From Linanthus parryae (Eukaryota; Streptophyta; Magnoliopsida; Ericales; Polemoniaceae): a stretch of DNA of 64,000 nt. The position numbers and the translations under genes are program-made. Under the pieces are notes generated by a model. It was not told where the DNA came from and did not search any database. It saw only the letters and a program-made list of their open reading frames with translations. This document shows positions 22,201-34,665 of the stretch, one piece after another; the first letter of the stretch is position 1, and each line of letters opens with the position of its first letter. The DNA is taken from NCBI GenBank assembly GCA_023055425.1, contig JALGPY010000009.1, positions 52,328,616 through 52,392,615 on the forward strand, given 5' to 3'.

Positions 22201-23932
22201 AGATAGTTAATAATTCAATGAGACCGACTGATAGAATTGATGACACTTTTTGCCTATGTTACACGGACTCGGGTGCGGGTATCGGATCTGATATGGATCC
22301 AGGGATCGGATTCGCAAACTTGCTCAAAAGTGGGATACGTGGACTCGGCTAAAAAGTACCCAACATGTAGACACGGGTGTGGGGATATGGTAGAAAATAA
22401 TTGTTTCTAAATATATTTATAAAATGCCATACATGATAATGCAGAAAATAAAGAACTGCTATTTGTTTATGCAAGTTTTAGTGAATTCAACTGTTATATA
22501 GCTAAACTACAAGGAATATATTGAAATTTCGTGCTAAAGATTATTCTTCTGTTGAAGGCCTGCTGAAATATAATTAAACCCTTGGCCAGCCGAATGTTTT
22601 GAGAAAGCCTAAAACTAAACCTAATGTTAGATAACGACCAAGTCTTTGTCAGAACAAGAGGTCACCGTAGTAGGTGAGATTCAGCCACACCCGCCACACA
22701 TCCCATACCCACACCCATGTCGGATCGTATCGACACGGGTACGGCGGCGATTTAGAAGAGTCCGGGTAACATAGCTTTTTGCATACGTACTGAATCGGAA
22801 GATTCTTCGTCCTAATCTAGATTCAGATTAATTGTTATACTAAGAGTTTATGGTAGGGTTTTGCATTGCACGAGTGAATAAAGATAAATTGTGAGATTCT
22901 AACGTTTGGGTATTCTAACTAGTTTACCTGTGTATATTTGTGCACGTGTGTAATTAGACTTTACAGGGTCTCGTAATATTTAGTAACTGTCTAGTATGGC
23001 TTAAACGCCTTTCTTCGTGTTAAACTTGAATTTCAGTTTATATGGTATGACCGTGAGAGAATCAAAAATGAAACAAATATAATGTCAGTGCACATATGCA
23101 TAAATGTAGTATTACTAAGCCAACAGTTAGGTCATAACTGCATTGACCTTATTGTTATTATGTGTTTCTCTAATATCAGATGTTTTTACCAAGTGTTAGG
23201 ATTCAAGATCGGAGAAAGTTAAATTCAGGATCTATATATCTGAGTTGCTTGGTTTTGTTTTGGGCCACACTGGCGGTGTTTGATATTAACATACATGATT
23301 TTGCTCTCAACACTCCCTCTGTCACAATATTTTGATCCCCATCGAGGATTCAAACTTTTCAAGGGAACATGTAATCATTACATCCCCATTAACTTCTTAT
23401 CATGTTATTTACTAGAATATCCCATTTTTTTACTTCTTGATGATGTCATTCCTACTATTTGGAGTGCGAATTGGATAAACTACAATATTATGAGTCCCCA
23501 TAAAGGAAAGTGGACAGAAATTTTGGGACAGCCAAAAATAGAATAGAGGACCTAGATATTGGGACGGAGTAGTTAAACTAATAGTATTGCTTTTTTGTTT
23601 CTCAAAATGTTTGCTAGAAATTATCTTCCAGACATGCAATACGCCAATACCATTATTATTGTATGTCCATAAACAAATAAAGTGGCGATAGATGTTTTAG
23701 GAAGTTAATTTACCCTGTTGGTGAAAATCTCTTTATTCTTTTTTATCTCTATATCGTATACTATCCGTTTACTCTTGTCAGAATGTTATTTGCACACAAT
23801 TTTTACCAGCATCCAACATGCTGTCAGTTTTAAGATGGAGTAATTCTTAAAAGTCATTGCTCCATTACTGCTTTCTGTTTTACTGACGATGTGTCCACGT
23901 TTTAGGTGGGGCCCAAACGCAGGAAGACATGA
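17820..23932 (+). CDS. EBS: BAH-PHD chromatin reader, EBS/SHL type (five exons)
   Basis: Exons 17820-17892, 18388-18730, 18821-18889, 21197-21335 and 23906-23932 join in frame to 216 aa with GT..AG introns. Exon 1 reads MAKTKPGKK.., then [13 protein letters not shown]. Exon 2 is a BAH domain (about residues 27-138) with [20 protein letters not shown] and [18 protein letters not shown]. Exons 3-4 are a PHD finger (about 139-186) with [20 protein letters not shown] and WYHPSC. The 9-codon last exon ends VGPKRRKT. This is the architecture of Arabidopsis EBS and SHL, nuclear readers of methylated H3 tails (PHD on H3K4me2/3, BAH on H3K27me3) that repress flowering-time genes. I favour EBS over SHL with moderate confidence. 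The N-terminus is a little shorter than I expect for EBS (about 230 aa). Introns 3 and 4 are over 2 kb and full of MITEs. The 3' end faces PES. Confidence 0.93.
17908..18385 (+). repeat. Intronic minisatellite, about six copies of a 79-bp unit
   Basis: Fills intron 1 of the EBS-like gene almost completely. Each unit contains ACATACCCACCAGGTGTTTGATAAAATGCGTC-like text, then GATTTCTTCTGGGTTGTGATTTT and a T-run. CATAC cores lie at 17916, 17992, 18072, 18151, 18229 and 18310 (spacing 76-81). The last unit ends a few bases before the splice acceptor at 18387. Confidence 0.9.
19165..19560. other. Poly-T tract followed by an unassigned non-plant-nuclear-looking block
   Basis: A run of about 36 T (about 19167-19203) in intron 3 of the EBS-like gene is followed by about 350 bp of more GC-rich, non-repetitive sequence with a 102-codon open frame ([20 protein letters not shown]). 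On the minus strand this would be a sequence with a poly-A tail, so a retroposed RNA or an organelle-derived insert is possible. I do not recognise it. Confidence 0.35.
20022..20229. mobile_element. hAT-type MITE, 208 bp
   Basis: Inverted ends CAGGGGCGGATCCA and TTGATCCGTCCCTG, flanked by the perfect 8-bp duplication GGGGTGAG (20014-20021 and 20230-20237). Non-coding. In intron 3 of the EBS-like gene. Confidence 0.92.
21831..22035 (+). repeat. Tandem duplication, 103 bp x 2
   Basis: TTGTC(A/G)AATGAGACACTG... to ...GAGAACTACTGTGTGC occurs twice back to back with a few substitutions. In intron 4 of the EBS-like gene. Confidence 0.92.
22254..22774. mobile_element. MITE with CTATGTTAC inverted ends, 521 bp
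   Basis: Ends CTATGTTACACGGACTC and GAGTCCGGGTAACATAG are inverted repeats, flanked by the 8-bp duplication CTTTTTGC (22246-22253 and 22775-22782). The interior has more inverted GGTATCGGATC/GATCGTATCGACACGGGT-like text. The 8-bp duplication suggests hAT, but a Mutator-like origin is not excluded. Non-coding, in intron 4 of the EBS-like gene. Confidence 0.88.
23313..23569. mobile_element. Stowaway-like MITE, about 257 bp
   Basis: CTCCCTCTGTCACAATATT at the left and AATATTGGGACGGAG at the right form the inverted ends typical of Stowaway (Tc1/mariner) MITEs. TA follows on the right; the left flank is CA, probably a mutated TA. It lies about 340 bp before the last exon of the EBS-like gene. Confidence 0.75.
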
Positions 23933-26435
23933 GGGATTCATCGCGATGCTGTGTTCCGGAGCAGAGTCCAGTGCTGTTGTCTGAGTAGTGGTGGAGTGTG
24001 TACATTGCAGAGGAGAGATAGAGATATGCACAACCTAGAAACTTGTAATTTACTTTTCGTTGGATGTAAGTTTTATCTATAATCATCTGGTATCAGTGCT
24101 GGAGTTTGAAGATGATAATGTCGTCCATGTGTTGTTAGTTGACACTAGACCTCTTTGTTCAACTAGGGCAACTCAATCTGAGAGTCGTAATAAAATTGTG
24201 TATTGGTCAAATTCTCTTGGGTTGACCTATTGCTGGCTTTATGAGCATGTTTGATTCAAAGTCGGAAATACTGGTAGTTTTTATGGAAGCAGAATCTAGG
24301 TACTCAATGCTGCATTTGAATTGTGAAATTGAGGTTGCATTTGCTATGATTGATGTGGACATTTCCTGAAAGAGAAGTCCTTGAGGTCATGTTTTCCTGA
24401 AAGAGAAGTCCTTGAGGTCATGTTTATTGCTGCGAATCTAAATTATCCATTTAGTTCCCAAAATCGGACTTCATCTTGCTACTCTCAAGTTCCTATATGG
24501 GCTAATGATGTATTTTCTTGTGACCTTTCCGGAGCAACTCCCCTCGTCTAATAAAATCATTGTTTCTTAAAAGAAAAGTTCATGAAGCAAAGTCATAATA
24601 TAATGATAACCAATTTACAATCAAATGGTCCTTTAACCCCAGGTGTGTATGGATGTCAACGCAACCTGATTCAATTTGTTAAATCACAGGACCTAAAGAC
24701 TTAAGTGGGTCTCATCCGAATTCAATCTATTTATTTATCGAATTATGTTAAATCAGAAGACCTGAAGACTTAAATGGATCACGTTCGAATTCCGTATATT
24801 TATTAATGAATTGGTTATGGATAGTGGAGCTAAGATCCGATTTCAGACCATGCAGTAGATTCAATGTACAATTGACTCGACTCGACCCATATTGTATCTA
24901 TTTTACTGTACTTAACTTATTTTCTAAGTTGTAATCCTTGGAACGCCTAAGCCATCTCTCTCTCTCTCTCTGAAAAACCTCTTAAAGTTCGACAAGAACT
25001 TGTTTGGTAATCATTTTGCTTTGTAGAACAATGCTTTCTGATGCAAAGCACTATCTAATTTTTGGACTCGTTTTTCATTAATTTAATAATACTCTTATTT
25101 ATTTTATAACAATAAATTATTTACATTAATATCGTGTATGATTCATGTTACGGGCCGACCCGCGTGCCAAATTGGCATGGCCCGCTCCACCCTCCGACAC
25201 GGCACGGCCCGTTCAAAAGCGTGCTCAACTCGTGGCACGGCCGGATCACTTTCCTCTCGTGCACCCCCCGCACAAAATGGAAGGGGCACGATACGACCCG
25301 CCCCCATCACGGCACGTTCTATTTCTCGCGGAGCTTCGACCCGTGTACTCTGTGCACGGCCCGCCCCCAGCCTGCCTTGTCTCAGCACGACCTAAACCGG
25401 GCACGGCCAGTCGCACCTTGATGTATGATATTATCATTTTAGAACAGCAAGTACGAAACAATAATTAACAACCACAAAATCTCAAAAGTGATTCTCCACA
25501 ACCATGTTATATATGACAATTTTCATGTAAATTTGATCAACTTTCCCATAGTATTTGCACAACTTTGTAGAAGCCCACATTATTTCCAGACTAGCTCTAA
25601 ATTTGCTTAATGTACCAGTTGGAAGTTGGAACTGTGAGAGTAAAACTTTGTCGTTTTTCATTCTCATGAAATGTAAGGAATTGTCAGGGCGGATATAGTT
25701 TGCTATTTAAACATCTTTTTGCAAGATCTGTAGGGATTTGGATATCCAATATGCTTCACTTGTTAAATGTACGTCTAGGTCATATTTCTGACTTTCTGAA
25801 CCGTTTAAGGATTCAAGCAGATTTGTATTAGTTAGCTGTCCTTCGTAATTGAACTTTGAATCCAAAAATTTGCTATCTATACTGATGTTTTGGAGTAATA
25901 TGAACCACAATACAAATTTGAGACGGGCAAAGATGCTGAGATCAGGAAATTTGAGACGGGCAAAGATGCTGAGATCAGGCTTAGAAAGATGATAAACAAT
26001 CCGCACTCGGTCTACAGTTTGTGGCTAAAAGAATGGGGACGCCAACTTTCACTGCTTGAGCAACCTGCAATCCATCTCCATTTTAAGTTCACAACCTCGA
26101 CTACATTGTGGAAAAGTTTCGGTCTACTGCAAGATAAACTCACGTGAAATGTGAGCAGCTAAAGCCCTAGAAGAGAAAGACTACTTGGGCCTAAATCAAA
26201 TAATGAAGGAACAAAGAAAACATTTTGCATTACAAACTTCATATAGTTCATCCGCCGCAACAGAAGACCAGCATAACAAAAAAAAAAAGTAAATTTCTGG
26301 AATACAAGGTGCAATATAAGTAAACTTGACGTCGGCAAAAATATATGAGCTTTGGTGGAATAAGATTATGATTGAAAGATAAAATTAGTGCGCACATCAT
26401 GTCTAGCTTGGGTTGTTTCGTGCACTCTGACAGCT
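23933..26435. other. Convergent intergenic region between the EBS-like gene and PES
   Basis: About 2.5 kb between two 3' ends. It holds the 3' UTR of the EBS-like gene and a 31-bp tandem pair near 24363-24424 (TTCCTGAAAGAGAAGTCC...). An imperfect repeat with AAATCA(C/G)A(G/A)GACCT(A/G)AAGACTTAA lies near 24680-24780, and a 33-bp tandem pair at 25914-25979 (GAGACGGGCAAAGATGCTGA...). A GC-rich block is listed separately. No gene seen. Confidence 0.7.
25141..25420. repeat. GC-rich, CpG-rich repeat block in AT-rich DNA
   Basis: Sharp change to GC-rich sequence full of GGCACGGCCCG, GACCCG and GGGCACG motifs. Several overlapping open frames on both strands are a by-product of composition. Resembles the GGCACG/GGCCCG-rich plant repeats of unclear class; clean ends were not found. 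Confidence 0.5.
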
Positions 26436-29400
26436 TCATTCAGATTTCTTCTCTCCTTTTTGCTTTTTCTTCCTCGTCACCAGAGTATCAACTTTGTCCT
26501 TCTTGCGTTTTTGGCCAATCTGAACAATACAAGTTTTCTCTCATTAGAACCCTATCAAACTCAATAATCACCAAAAAATCAATTGCTACTAGATAGCAGT
26601 GACGCTATAATTAATATTCATCCGATTCAGGACACTTAGTTGTCCGAGGTGGTGTAAAATCCAAATCAAGATGGTACGATAGCAAGAAGTGTGCAAGGCT
26701 TTCTAATTAGAAGGCGAGTCAAGGGGTCCAACCCAAGCTTGAAACCGGCCCGGCCCGCACTAAAATGAGCCAAAACCGGCCCCCTCCAACACCCGAACCG
26801 GCACAGCCCCCTTAACACCCAGCCCGCCCCCGACCTCGTCCGGTTCGACTTGTACACAAACTGACCCCCCCCCCCCCAAAAAAAAAATAAAAAATAAAAT
26901 ACAGTACCGTTTATTTATTTACTAATAAATTAATAAAATATACTGGGCAGGCCGCCAGCCCCCTCAACCCCATGGGTTTACGGCCCGGGACCGGTGGGGT
27001 TCAAGTTTCCCAACCCCTCAACCCGGCCCAGGACGCCTCCCTCAACCAGGCCAAGCCCGGCCCCCTCTCACAGGCCCCTCAAACTCGGCCCGCACTGTTG
27101 ACACCTTGAAAGGCGAGTCCAGTAACAATAGAGGTAGTTCAATGCTATGGTATATGCTCTCACGAACTTTGGTATGATATGTTTCAATGATTTAGAAGAA
27201 ATAGCACATAGGATAAAAGATAACAAAACATATTGCAACTTTACCTCTATGGCCTCAATGAGCCTCTTGTTCTTACGGGACATCACAGACTTAACCATGC
27301 TATCATGGTCTTTGGCGATTTGTTCCAATTTTCTTTGAGGTTCATCCTCAGCATCTGTGTCGTCACCATCAGATTTCTTCTTGTCATCCGAGTTGGAGGA
27401 TATAGGCACACCTTGAACTTCCTCGAATAATTCCTTGTGAAACTGCTTCTCGCGAGCTAACATCTGCATATATATCCAATCGAAGTCTTAAACATTCGTT
27501 AAAATGTGTTTTACAGTTTCACAATCGTTACAATAAGCAGTACAACTGAAAACTACCCAAACCAAAAGGGTAATAACTAATAAATCCCAAAGAACAGGCT
27601 TTTTACCCTAATGGGCTCAGTGTTCCAAAACAGCATTCCGACTTGCAAAAATATGGCTACAAGTCCCATCCAATTTCATGCCACATTTATACAGAGTCAT
27701 CAAGTCGATAGATTCCGTTATTCTACTGATTCCAAATAAAATGCAACTTGTAAAGAGCACGATCACCGTTTTATTATTTCTTTTAGCAAATTCTGTGTTT
27801 TAAAAGTGGAATAGAACCAATCAACACCACCTAATTGTCCCAAGCTCCGGCGACCGAGCTCACCTCCCTAACTCAGTTTTCAAATACGTTTCATTCCGAC
27901 ACTGGTAACTAATGTCAATTGACGTTTGTCTTTGCAGTAGAGAGAGACAACTGCCTAAAATGAAATCCAGTCTTCAATACATATATTCAACTGAAGTTGA
28001 TTCGAGAGACATACCTTCTTCTGTTTCTCTGCAGCTTCAATAGCTTCAGCTCGGTTGATAATACCTTCAACAAGAAGATTCTGAGGATCATCCAGATCTT
28101 CTTTACCAACACCAGGCATTGGGAGGACTTCTCTCCTCGCAGCAGCCTGCAATCTTCTGATTGTCTCAGCATACTCCGGAATGTAACCTTCCTCTTCGTG
28201 GTCAACAAATGGTGACAAGTGAGGTGGGGGAACCCTGTTAACACACACAAACACTTATATATTAGGTCACCAGAAGTTGCATAGTTTGCCAACTGTTGTA
28301 TAGAATTAATGCAGGTATTTCAGCTATTTAGTCTTGCGAAGGTGGTATGTTTTGATCTACAGAGATTTTGAGAGTCCTTTCAAATTATTAAAACTCTTGA
28401 TTCACTGTCTATGTAGTCATATTATCAAATAGTAAGAACCAAGTGCAAGGCATCTTTAAGAACAGCTTAACACTTCCAATCATATTTACCTTCCCACTAA
28501 ATACTCCTCAACCGGCAATATGATCCGCGCATTAATGCAATCATAGATCCATTGTGGCTGAATGTAGTCTCTAGAAAGAAACCGGCGCCCCTGTGATGGC
28601 CGGTCAACAATCTGCACAAGATAATAATGTGCTCATTATAGACATGCATGCTCAATTGACTTTCTATACTTCAACAACCAAGTAATCAGAAACTCAGACG
28701 GGCTATATGGGTAGAAGACAATCATGCTAAACCAAGAGACGACAAGAGCAATAGACAGATATGAACATCCTGTGCTAACTGCTGATGATGGAAAAATTAC
28801 ATATTGACACATGATGAGGAACTACTTAAATCCATTTCAACAATGCGTGATACTTCCTCTGTTTCTTCTCTTTCTCTACGCTTTGACTTGTATCTGGGTC
28901 ACTTTGACCGGGTGATTTGGATCGTAAAACGATACAATTTTTTGATAATTTTTTCACCATGTTGTAGAACAACTTTTACTCTACAACACCAAGAAAAATT
29001 GTCAAAATATTAGTTCGTTTTGCTATTCAAATCACCGGGTCAAAGTGACCCCGTGAATAGTGACAAAAGTCAGAACGTAGAGAAAGAGAAGAAACGGAGG
29101 GAAGTATAAAGCTAAGGAGGAAACACTGAAAAAGCATGCATGGCAATAAGTGCCAACTGGAAGTGGAAGTGGGAACAAGATTTTCTAACACTTGGTCAAA
29201 ATATTAAACTCTGTAGAAGAGTAACAACTGAATCCGAGTCTTCTACAGGAAACAATGGAATGATACTTCCTGTGTTCACTGAATAGATTCAACCAAAAGT
29301 CAAGACAAAATTCCCGCACAAAATAAGCATGGTACTGTAAATAACTCTCGGGTAAAATTTTCAAGTTGGCTGAAATTTCTCAACTGAACCGCCGTTCCAA

Positions 29401-32400
29401 CAGGGTAAATGATTGAGGTTGCAATTCGACAAGTTGTCAATGAGATCAGTCACACGAGCAAAACGTAAAAGGATGAAAGACAGACAAACAAAGATCGGCA
29501 AGTTAGTCAAACAAAATCGGAAAATTCATAACGATGCAAGGACATCCACAAATCTCATATGATTGGAAAGCAGGTCACAGCTGAAAAGGTTTGAAGCATA
29601 ACACGTGTTTTGTGAACTCTATCAATGCAATTTGAGATAACTGTATATATTATGATGTAGCAGGACGAAATATTCAGGAAGTGGCTTGACCGCACACAAC
29701 ATACAGTGATAGCTGCTCATTTATATGGCATCCATAAACTTGATTAAGCAGGCTATATTCATATGCACGGTGACAAACCTGATGGGTGATTATCTCATCA
29801 GATTCATTGAAAGGAGCACCTTCACCGTCCCAAGACACCACACCACCAAAAGCAGGGATGACAAATAGCAACGACTCTCTGGGAACCTACACACAGAGAA
29901 GTGATACTCCCATCAATCTCCAGGTTACCAACAACATATACGCAAAACTTCCAGACATTCTGTTCAGGAAAAAAAGTTCTAGAATGGTAAAATAGACACC
30001 AAAATAGTGTTAAAACAAAGCTTTCCCGCCCCCTAAATAAAATTTCAATTCCTCTCAAGGAAAACAGTTTAATTGTTTATGGTAATCAGTTATGCCGAAA
30101 ACTTGAACCCAAACACAGATTATAGTATGGAATGCAGCAATCCATTGGAAACTCAATAATAGTATAAAACTACTAAGGCATCAATTCACTGTAAACAGAT
30201 AGGAACAAAATAGACATCGGAACTCATGGCTGACTACCACATTTAGTAGAAACCCCAAATCTACTTGAGTGTTAGAAAACCAGCACATGATTAGCAGAGG
30301 GAAATTCAGTCCAAATAACATTAGCAAATTTTCTAAAACACCCACAGAAAGTGATTGTTACCCACCTCACGACTCAAGAAGAATTTCATGTTCTTAAAGA
30401 GGTTTTTACACTCCTTTGTTTCTTCATCATCTTCGTCTATAGTGGATGCTTCCTCTACGAGATGCATCAATGCACCAGCCTCATTGGAAGGAAGTTGATG
30501 TTGAAGTTGAGCTAATCTAAGTTCAGATTCATCAGTTTCTTGTTTGGCCTCAGTTTTCCCAGAGTCGGATGTACTAACAGCGGTAGATTCTGGAACTGGA
30601 GGTTTGTGATTTGCATCAAGTAATCTTGACAAAGCATAAAGATCTGTAAGAGTTTCAAAGTGTAAGAGATTATATCAACCCACTTTAACATCTTAAAAAA
30701 GTCTAAACACACATGCGATAAGAAAACATGCATCAGTACCTATCGCTCAGAATAAACAAAATTGTATGTAAATCAACAAAAAAAATGACATCTGATGGTG
30801 TGGGCACGTCAAGATGCTAAACAACTATTGAGATTCATAGAAAATAGAGGCTAGTCAGCATTGTGATTGAAGATAAAACATACCTGCTGCTAAAGCTTCT
30901 AGCCGGGGATCAAGGATGGGTGGGTACGTAACATTAATAGAATGGTAGAGTCTGAAATTCACAAAAGCAAGTAGTGTCTGCATCCAGAAAACAAACATGA
31001 CACGTAAATCTCTTGAGAAAACAAAGCAGGAGCCAATCCACTAACAACAGACAGAATGTAACTACAGTATGTTTCTCTTTGATTAATGCCATGTCACTGG
31101 TTTGCAATATAATGGTTGCAAACTTGTACTGAAGGAAACAGCCACCCAGAAAACTGCTTGTAGTTCAGACTCCAAGGAATCACTGACCTCGTAAAATTCC
31201 AGAAAGGTAAGCATAATATTGTAGTCAACATCTGGAGGCACAACTTGCTGCAATGCATGAGGAGTTAACCAAGTGACTTTCTGCCCCTCAACCTCAGCCT
31301 ACGGAGATGACAAAAGAAGAAGCATGGTCAGGCTGAGGCCTCTTTACAAATTGATAAAGTCTGTCAGATGTTAGAATAAGAACATAATCATAAATAAAAA
31401 AGTGATCAATGACCAAGGACCACCATCAGACCTGGTAATATGTTCCCTTCACCGATATAAATGTTTTCCGTAGCTTATGAGTCCGAGATACGTATGCCTG
31501 CCATTCGTGGCTCAGCCTAACACATAAATGTAGGTATAGAACAAAAATGTCAACATATCTTTTTTGTTAAAAAAAAAAAAAAAAAAAAAAACTAGAACTG
31601 AGTCGTCATTACATTTCTCAAAACTATATCAAAGTTATAGATTGGAACCGACTCTGATTACAATGAAGTAGAACAATTGGTTTGACCTGTCTAACAACAT
31701 AATCGATGTAATACCACACACCACAAAAATAATATACATGACATAATTGAAACCAGTACCCTGAAAACAAGGCAAATGCAACCCCAACAAATCACTGTAT
31801 ATATAATTTAGCTCAATCTTCGAAAATGATCAATTATAAACCGAGACTGACAAAGAACCAATAAATGTTTCTGACAAAGTTGATAATACAAACCTCCGAC
31901 AATTATGAATACGCTTAACTTCAACTTTTTCCCTCTCTGTGGCAGGTAGAGCAGCAAAAAGGTGCACCATTGTGAGACAATCGTCAAGATCTCGTAAGGC
32001 GTCAACAAAACCTGGATACCTGAGGTACCAAAAAAAAAAAGACAAGCAGTGATTAAGCCCAGCATAAATTGAAAGTATATACATAATTCACAATTTGAAT
32101 GCATGGGATGTCAAACCTCTCTCTAATAAGCCTATCAAGGCTATATGTAGGTTTGCGAGTCAGCAGACGCTCAGCGAGATCTTTGTTCTTCTTTGAAACT
32201 GCTTTCTTTACCTTCTTGTCGTATGATCGCATATCTCTAAGCTTTTCAAGTAATGGCTCATGCTTAAGGAACAATATATCTTTTGTATGATAATAGGTGT
32301 GGTGATTTCCCTTCACCTTCTTCTTTGGTTCTCTTGGGAAGATACCTTTGAGAATGCATAATCTCCTACAAAATGTATATACACAATAAAAAACGAGTAA

Positions 32401-34665
32401 GCACCACGAGCCTCTTTTCTCCTGCTATGATTCCACCATTTACGGCAATAACAGAACCTAAACTTAAACCAATTTAAACATAGTGCATATAAGGACGAAA
32501 AGTGATCAAACAGGGTTTTGAGCTTGAAGCTCTATGGCTTATTTTTGAAAATGTGGTCTAACTGGTTTTTGAAATTTTGGGATCAATATGTAATCCTTGT
32601 TTGCGGATATGGGGATATTTAAGCCCACCGGAGCCATGGTCACCACGATTCAGTGTCGTGGTCTCGTTGGGTGGTTTCACTGTATATCTTTTCCATTTCG
32701 CTCTTCTCTTTGCCTGTCTACTATCAATTTTGGTTGATAAGACAAAAACCACACGTCCCCAAACTAAGACACGGTGCCCATACAGTTTTTTTTGGAATTC
32801 ATATGTTTAACCTCAATATCTATACCTATATGTCCTAGAAGTGATAGGTTGAGTTGATTTCTTTAATATGTACGCCAAGCAAGCTCATCCGTCCAACAAA
32901 CCAAAATTTCAAAGAATTATCAGTGCATCATGTCTTGCTGCACCTAATTTTCGCAGAACATCCGTCCTGAAAGTCAATATAAGAAAAACACATACAGATT
33001 CCCCCAAGCAGGGGCGGACGCAGAAAATTTGCGTCGTGGGGGCACTGTTAACTCTTAAACTATGCCATGGGGATGAAAATAGAAGTGGTAAGTTTAATAA
33101 TTTAAGGGTGAATGTGATTACATTTCATATAAGATGGGGTCCCATATATCTATTATTGTAAACATGTATGAACAAATCATTCAAATCTTGGAGAACATTA
33201 GTGGTCTTTTATCTTGGAGTGGGGGCAAGTGACCCCAGGCGTCTCAATGTGAGTCCGCCCTTGCCCCCAAGATTCAAATTTGAGCACTCAAAGATAGAAA
33301 ACAGACATCTATTTTGAAGACCTCTGATGGCACACATCATACATTTTCTTGTATGAAGGTCTACTAACCCACCTCATTCGGATTCAACGATTCCAATTAA
33401 TTCTTGTTTCTCAACACAACCAATCTTATTAATTCTCTTCCAAAAGCTGGCTACCGAATCAGTAAGCTTAAAACCCAAAAAAATTATCAGCTTTCTCACT
33501 TACTCTGTCGCTCAGCTAACTGTACCAGAAAACTCATACTTGCCTTCGTTGGTTCATCAACTTCAGCTTATTCTTTCTGATCAACGCAATCAAATTATTT
33601 AATGTGCCACATCCTAAACCTAGGGTACTATCAATAAAAACTGGGGAACATATGTTAAGGAAATAACACAAGGTTTCATGGACGCGCCTCGTGCTTCTTG
33701 GAGAGGCAAAAATTAGAAGCCGCAATATGAAATTCAGAACTACCCCACTTAGTGCTTGTCTGGTATCGCCGATCTTAATCCAGTTGAATTAAAATCGGCA
33801 TCTTTTCAACAATTTCGTTTGTTATGCCTGCAAATTTTAATCTGATAATCTGCAGATTAAAATAATCTCTGTGCAATTGTAGAATTTCCAAAATTGAGGA
33901 TTATGCAGCTGAAAATCTCTACAAAAATAATTTTCATATTTTCTTTACATTAGCATAATCATATTTTAGTTATAAACAGGTGTATCCAATTATTTGACGT
34001 TAGAGCTCTTTAAATTTTATTAAATGGACCAAGTTACTGATCTATAATTTCAGCTCATACCAAACATACTGTGATTCTCAGTTAGGTTCGATTTTCTTTT
34101 CGGATTATTTTCAGCTGATTATTGAGATTTTCAGCTGGTACCAAAACATGCTCTTAATCTGCTGTAGGTACAAATTAGATGTATCTATCAGAAATGGCCA
34201 CCGCTAAACCCTAAACCCTCAAAATCAAACTATCTGTGGGAATAATACGATTTTTTTTTCAAAGCTTTATAACCACAAACCCATATGTGCATTCACACCC
34301 AACTGATAAAATTAGTTGAAATCCCCAAATTTGAAAATTTCACAGCTTCATGAGCACAAACCCATACATGGGTTCACATCCAATCCATAAAAATGTTAAA
34401 ATTTTCCAAATTTTATGCAAAACCCAGATGGGAAATCCAATTGAAGTGACAGGGACGGACCTGAAAACAGGTAGAGAGACTTGGAGATGCTTGACGGCTT
34501 GTGACCTGGTGACGTACTTCGCCGCGTTTCCTTCCTTCTTCTTCCCCTGTAAAGATTGAAAGAAATCCACTGTTTTATGAGAAACCCACGATGAGAAATC
34601 GACGATTGAAGAATGGAGTATGTGTGAAAGAGGGAACTCACAGCGGGACGATAGTGCTTCGGCAT
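26436..34665 (-). CDS. PES: Pescadillo homolog, ribosome biogenesis factor (13 exons)
   Basis: Minus-strand exons 34642-34665, 34461-34546, 32117-32365, 31894-32019, 31432-31516, 31188-31298, 30884-30977, 30366-30643, 29779-29886, 28490-28611, 28015-28234, 27245-27463 and 26436-26519 join in frame to 601 aa, close to the plant PES length. Starts [25 protein letters not shown]; the Pescadillo N-terminal domain follows (about residues 1-290, with [20 protein letters not shown]). Then an acidic linker, a BRCT domain (about 338-428, with [14 protein letters not shown] and [16 protein letters not shown]), and a charged coiled C-terminus ending [14 protein letters not shown] works in the nucleolus with BOP1 and WDR12 in 60S subunit maturation (family knowledge). 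Every splice junction fits GT..AG. Introns 2, 9 and 12 contain MITEs. Intact. Confidence 0.96.
26721..27109. mobile_element. GC-rich MITE-like insertion in the last PES intron
   Basis: Sequence rich in CCGGCCCGG and CCCCCTCAACC is flanked by the 10-bp direct repeat AAGGCGAGTC (26711-26720 and 27110-27119). Inner ends AAGGGGTCCAAC and GTTGACACCTT are near-inverted. An A/C-rich low-complexity core lies at about 26865-26945. Absence of coding sense and position inside the intron support a transposon insertion; the class is unclear. Confidence 0.7.
28853..29104. mobile_element. Stowaway-like MITE, 252 bp
   Basis: Almost fully palindromic: CTTCCTCTGTTTCTTCTC at the left mirrors GAGAAGAAACGGAGGGAAG at the right, and the arms also pair near GGGTCACTTTGACC. 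Flanked by TA on both sides (28851-28852, 29105-29106). In PES intron 9. Confidence 0.92.
33009..33263. mobile_element. hAT-type MITE, 255 bp
   Basis: Ends CAGGGGCGGACGCA and TGAGTCCGCCCTTG, flanked by the perfect 8-bp duplication CCCCCAAG (33001-33008 and 33264-33271). Related by its ends to the MITE at 20022. In PES intron 2. Confidence 0.92.
33752..34153. mobile_element. Tourist-like (PIF/Harbinger) MITE, 402 bp, solitary copy
   Basis: Ends GTGCTTGTCTGGTATC and AGCTGGTACCAAAACATGCTC are imperfect inverted repeats with TTA on both sides (33749-33751, 34154-34156), the Tourist target pattern. The interior is ATTTTAATCTGATAATCTGCAG-like. A useful reference copy for the nested elements at 35221 and 35603. 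In PES intron 2. Confidence 0.88.

Noticed and set aside
23786..24086. Minus-strand frames of 68-81 codons near the EBS-like 3' end
   Set aside because: They are antisense to the last exon and 3' UTR of the EBS-like gene and carry no domain.
25134..25468. Several overlapping open frames of 70-107 codons on both strands
   Set aside because: They arise from the GC-rich, stop-poor composition of a repeat block; all frames are open at once and none has a domain.
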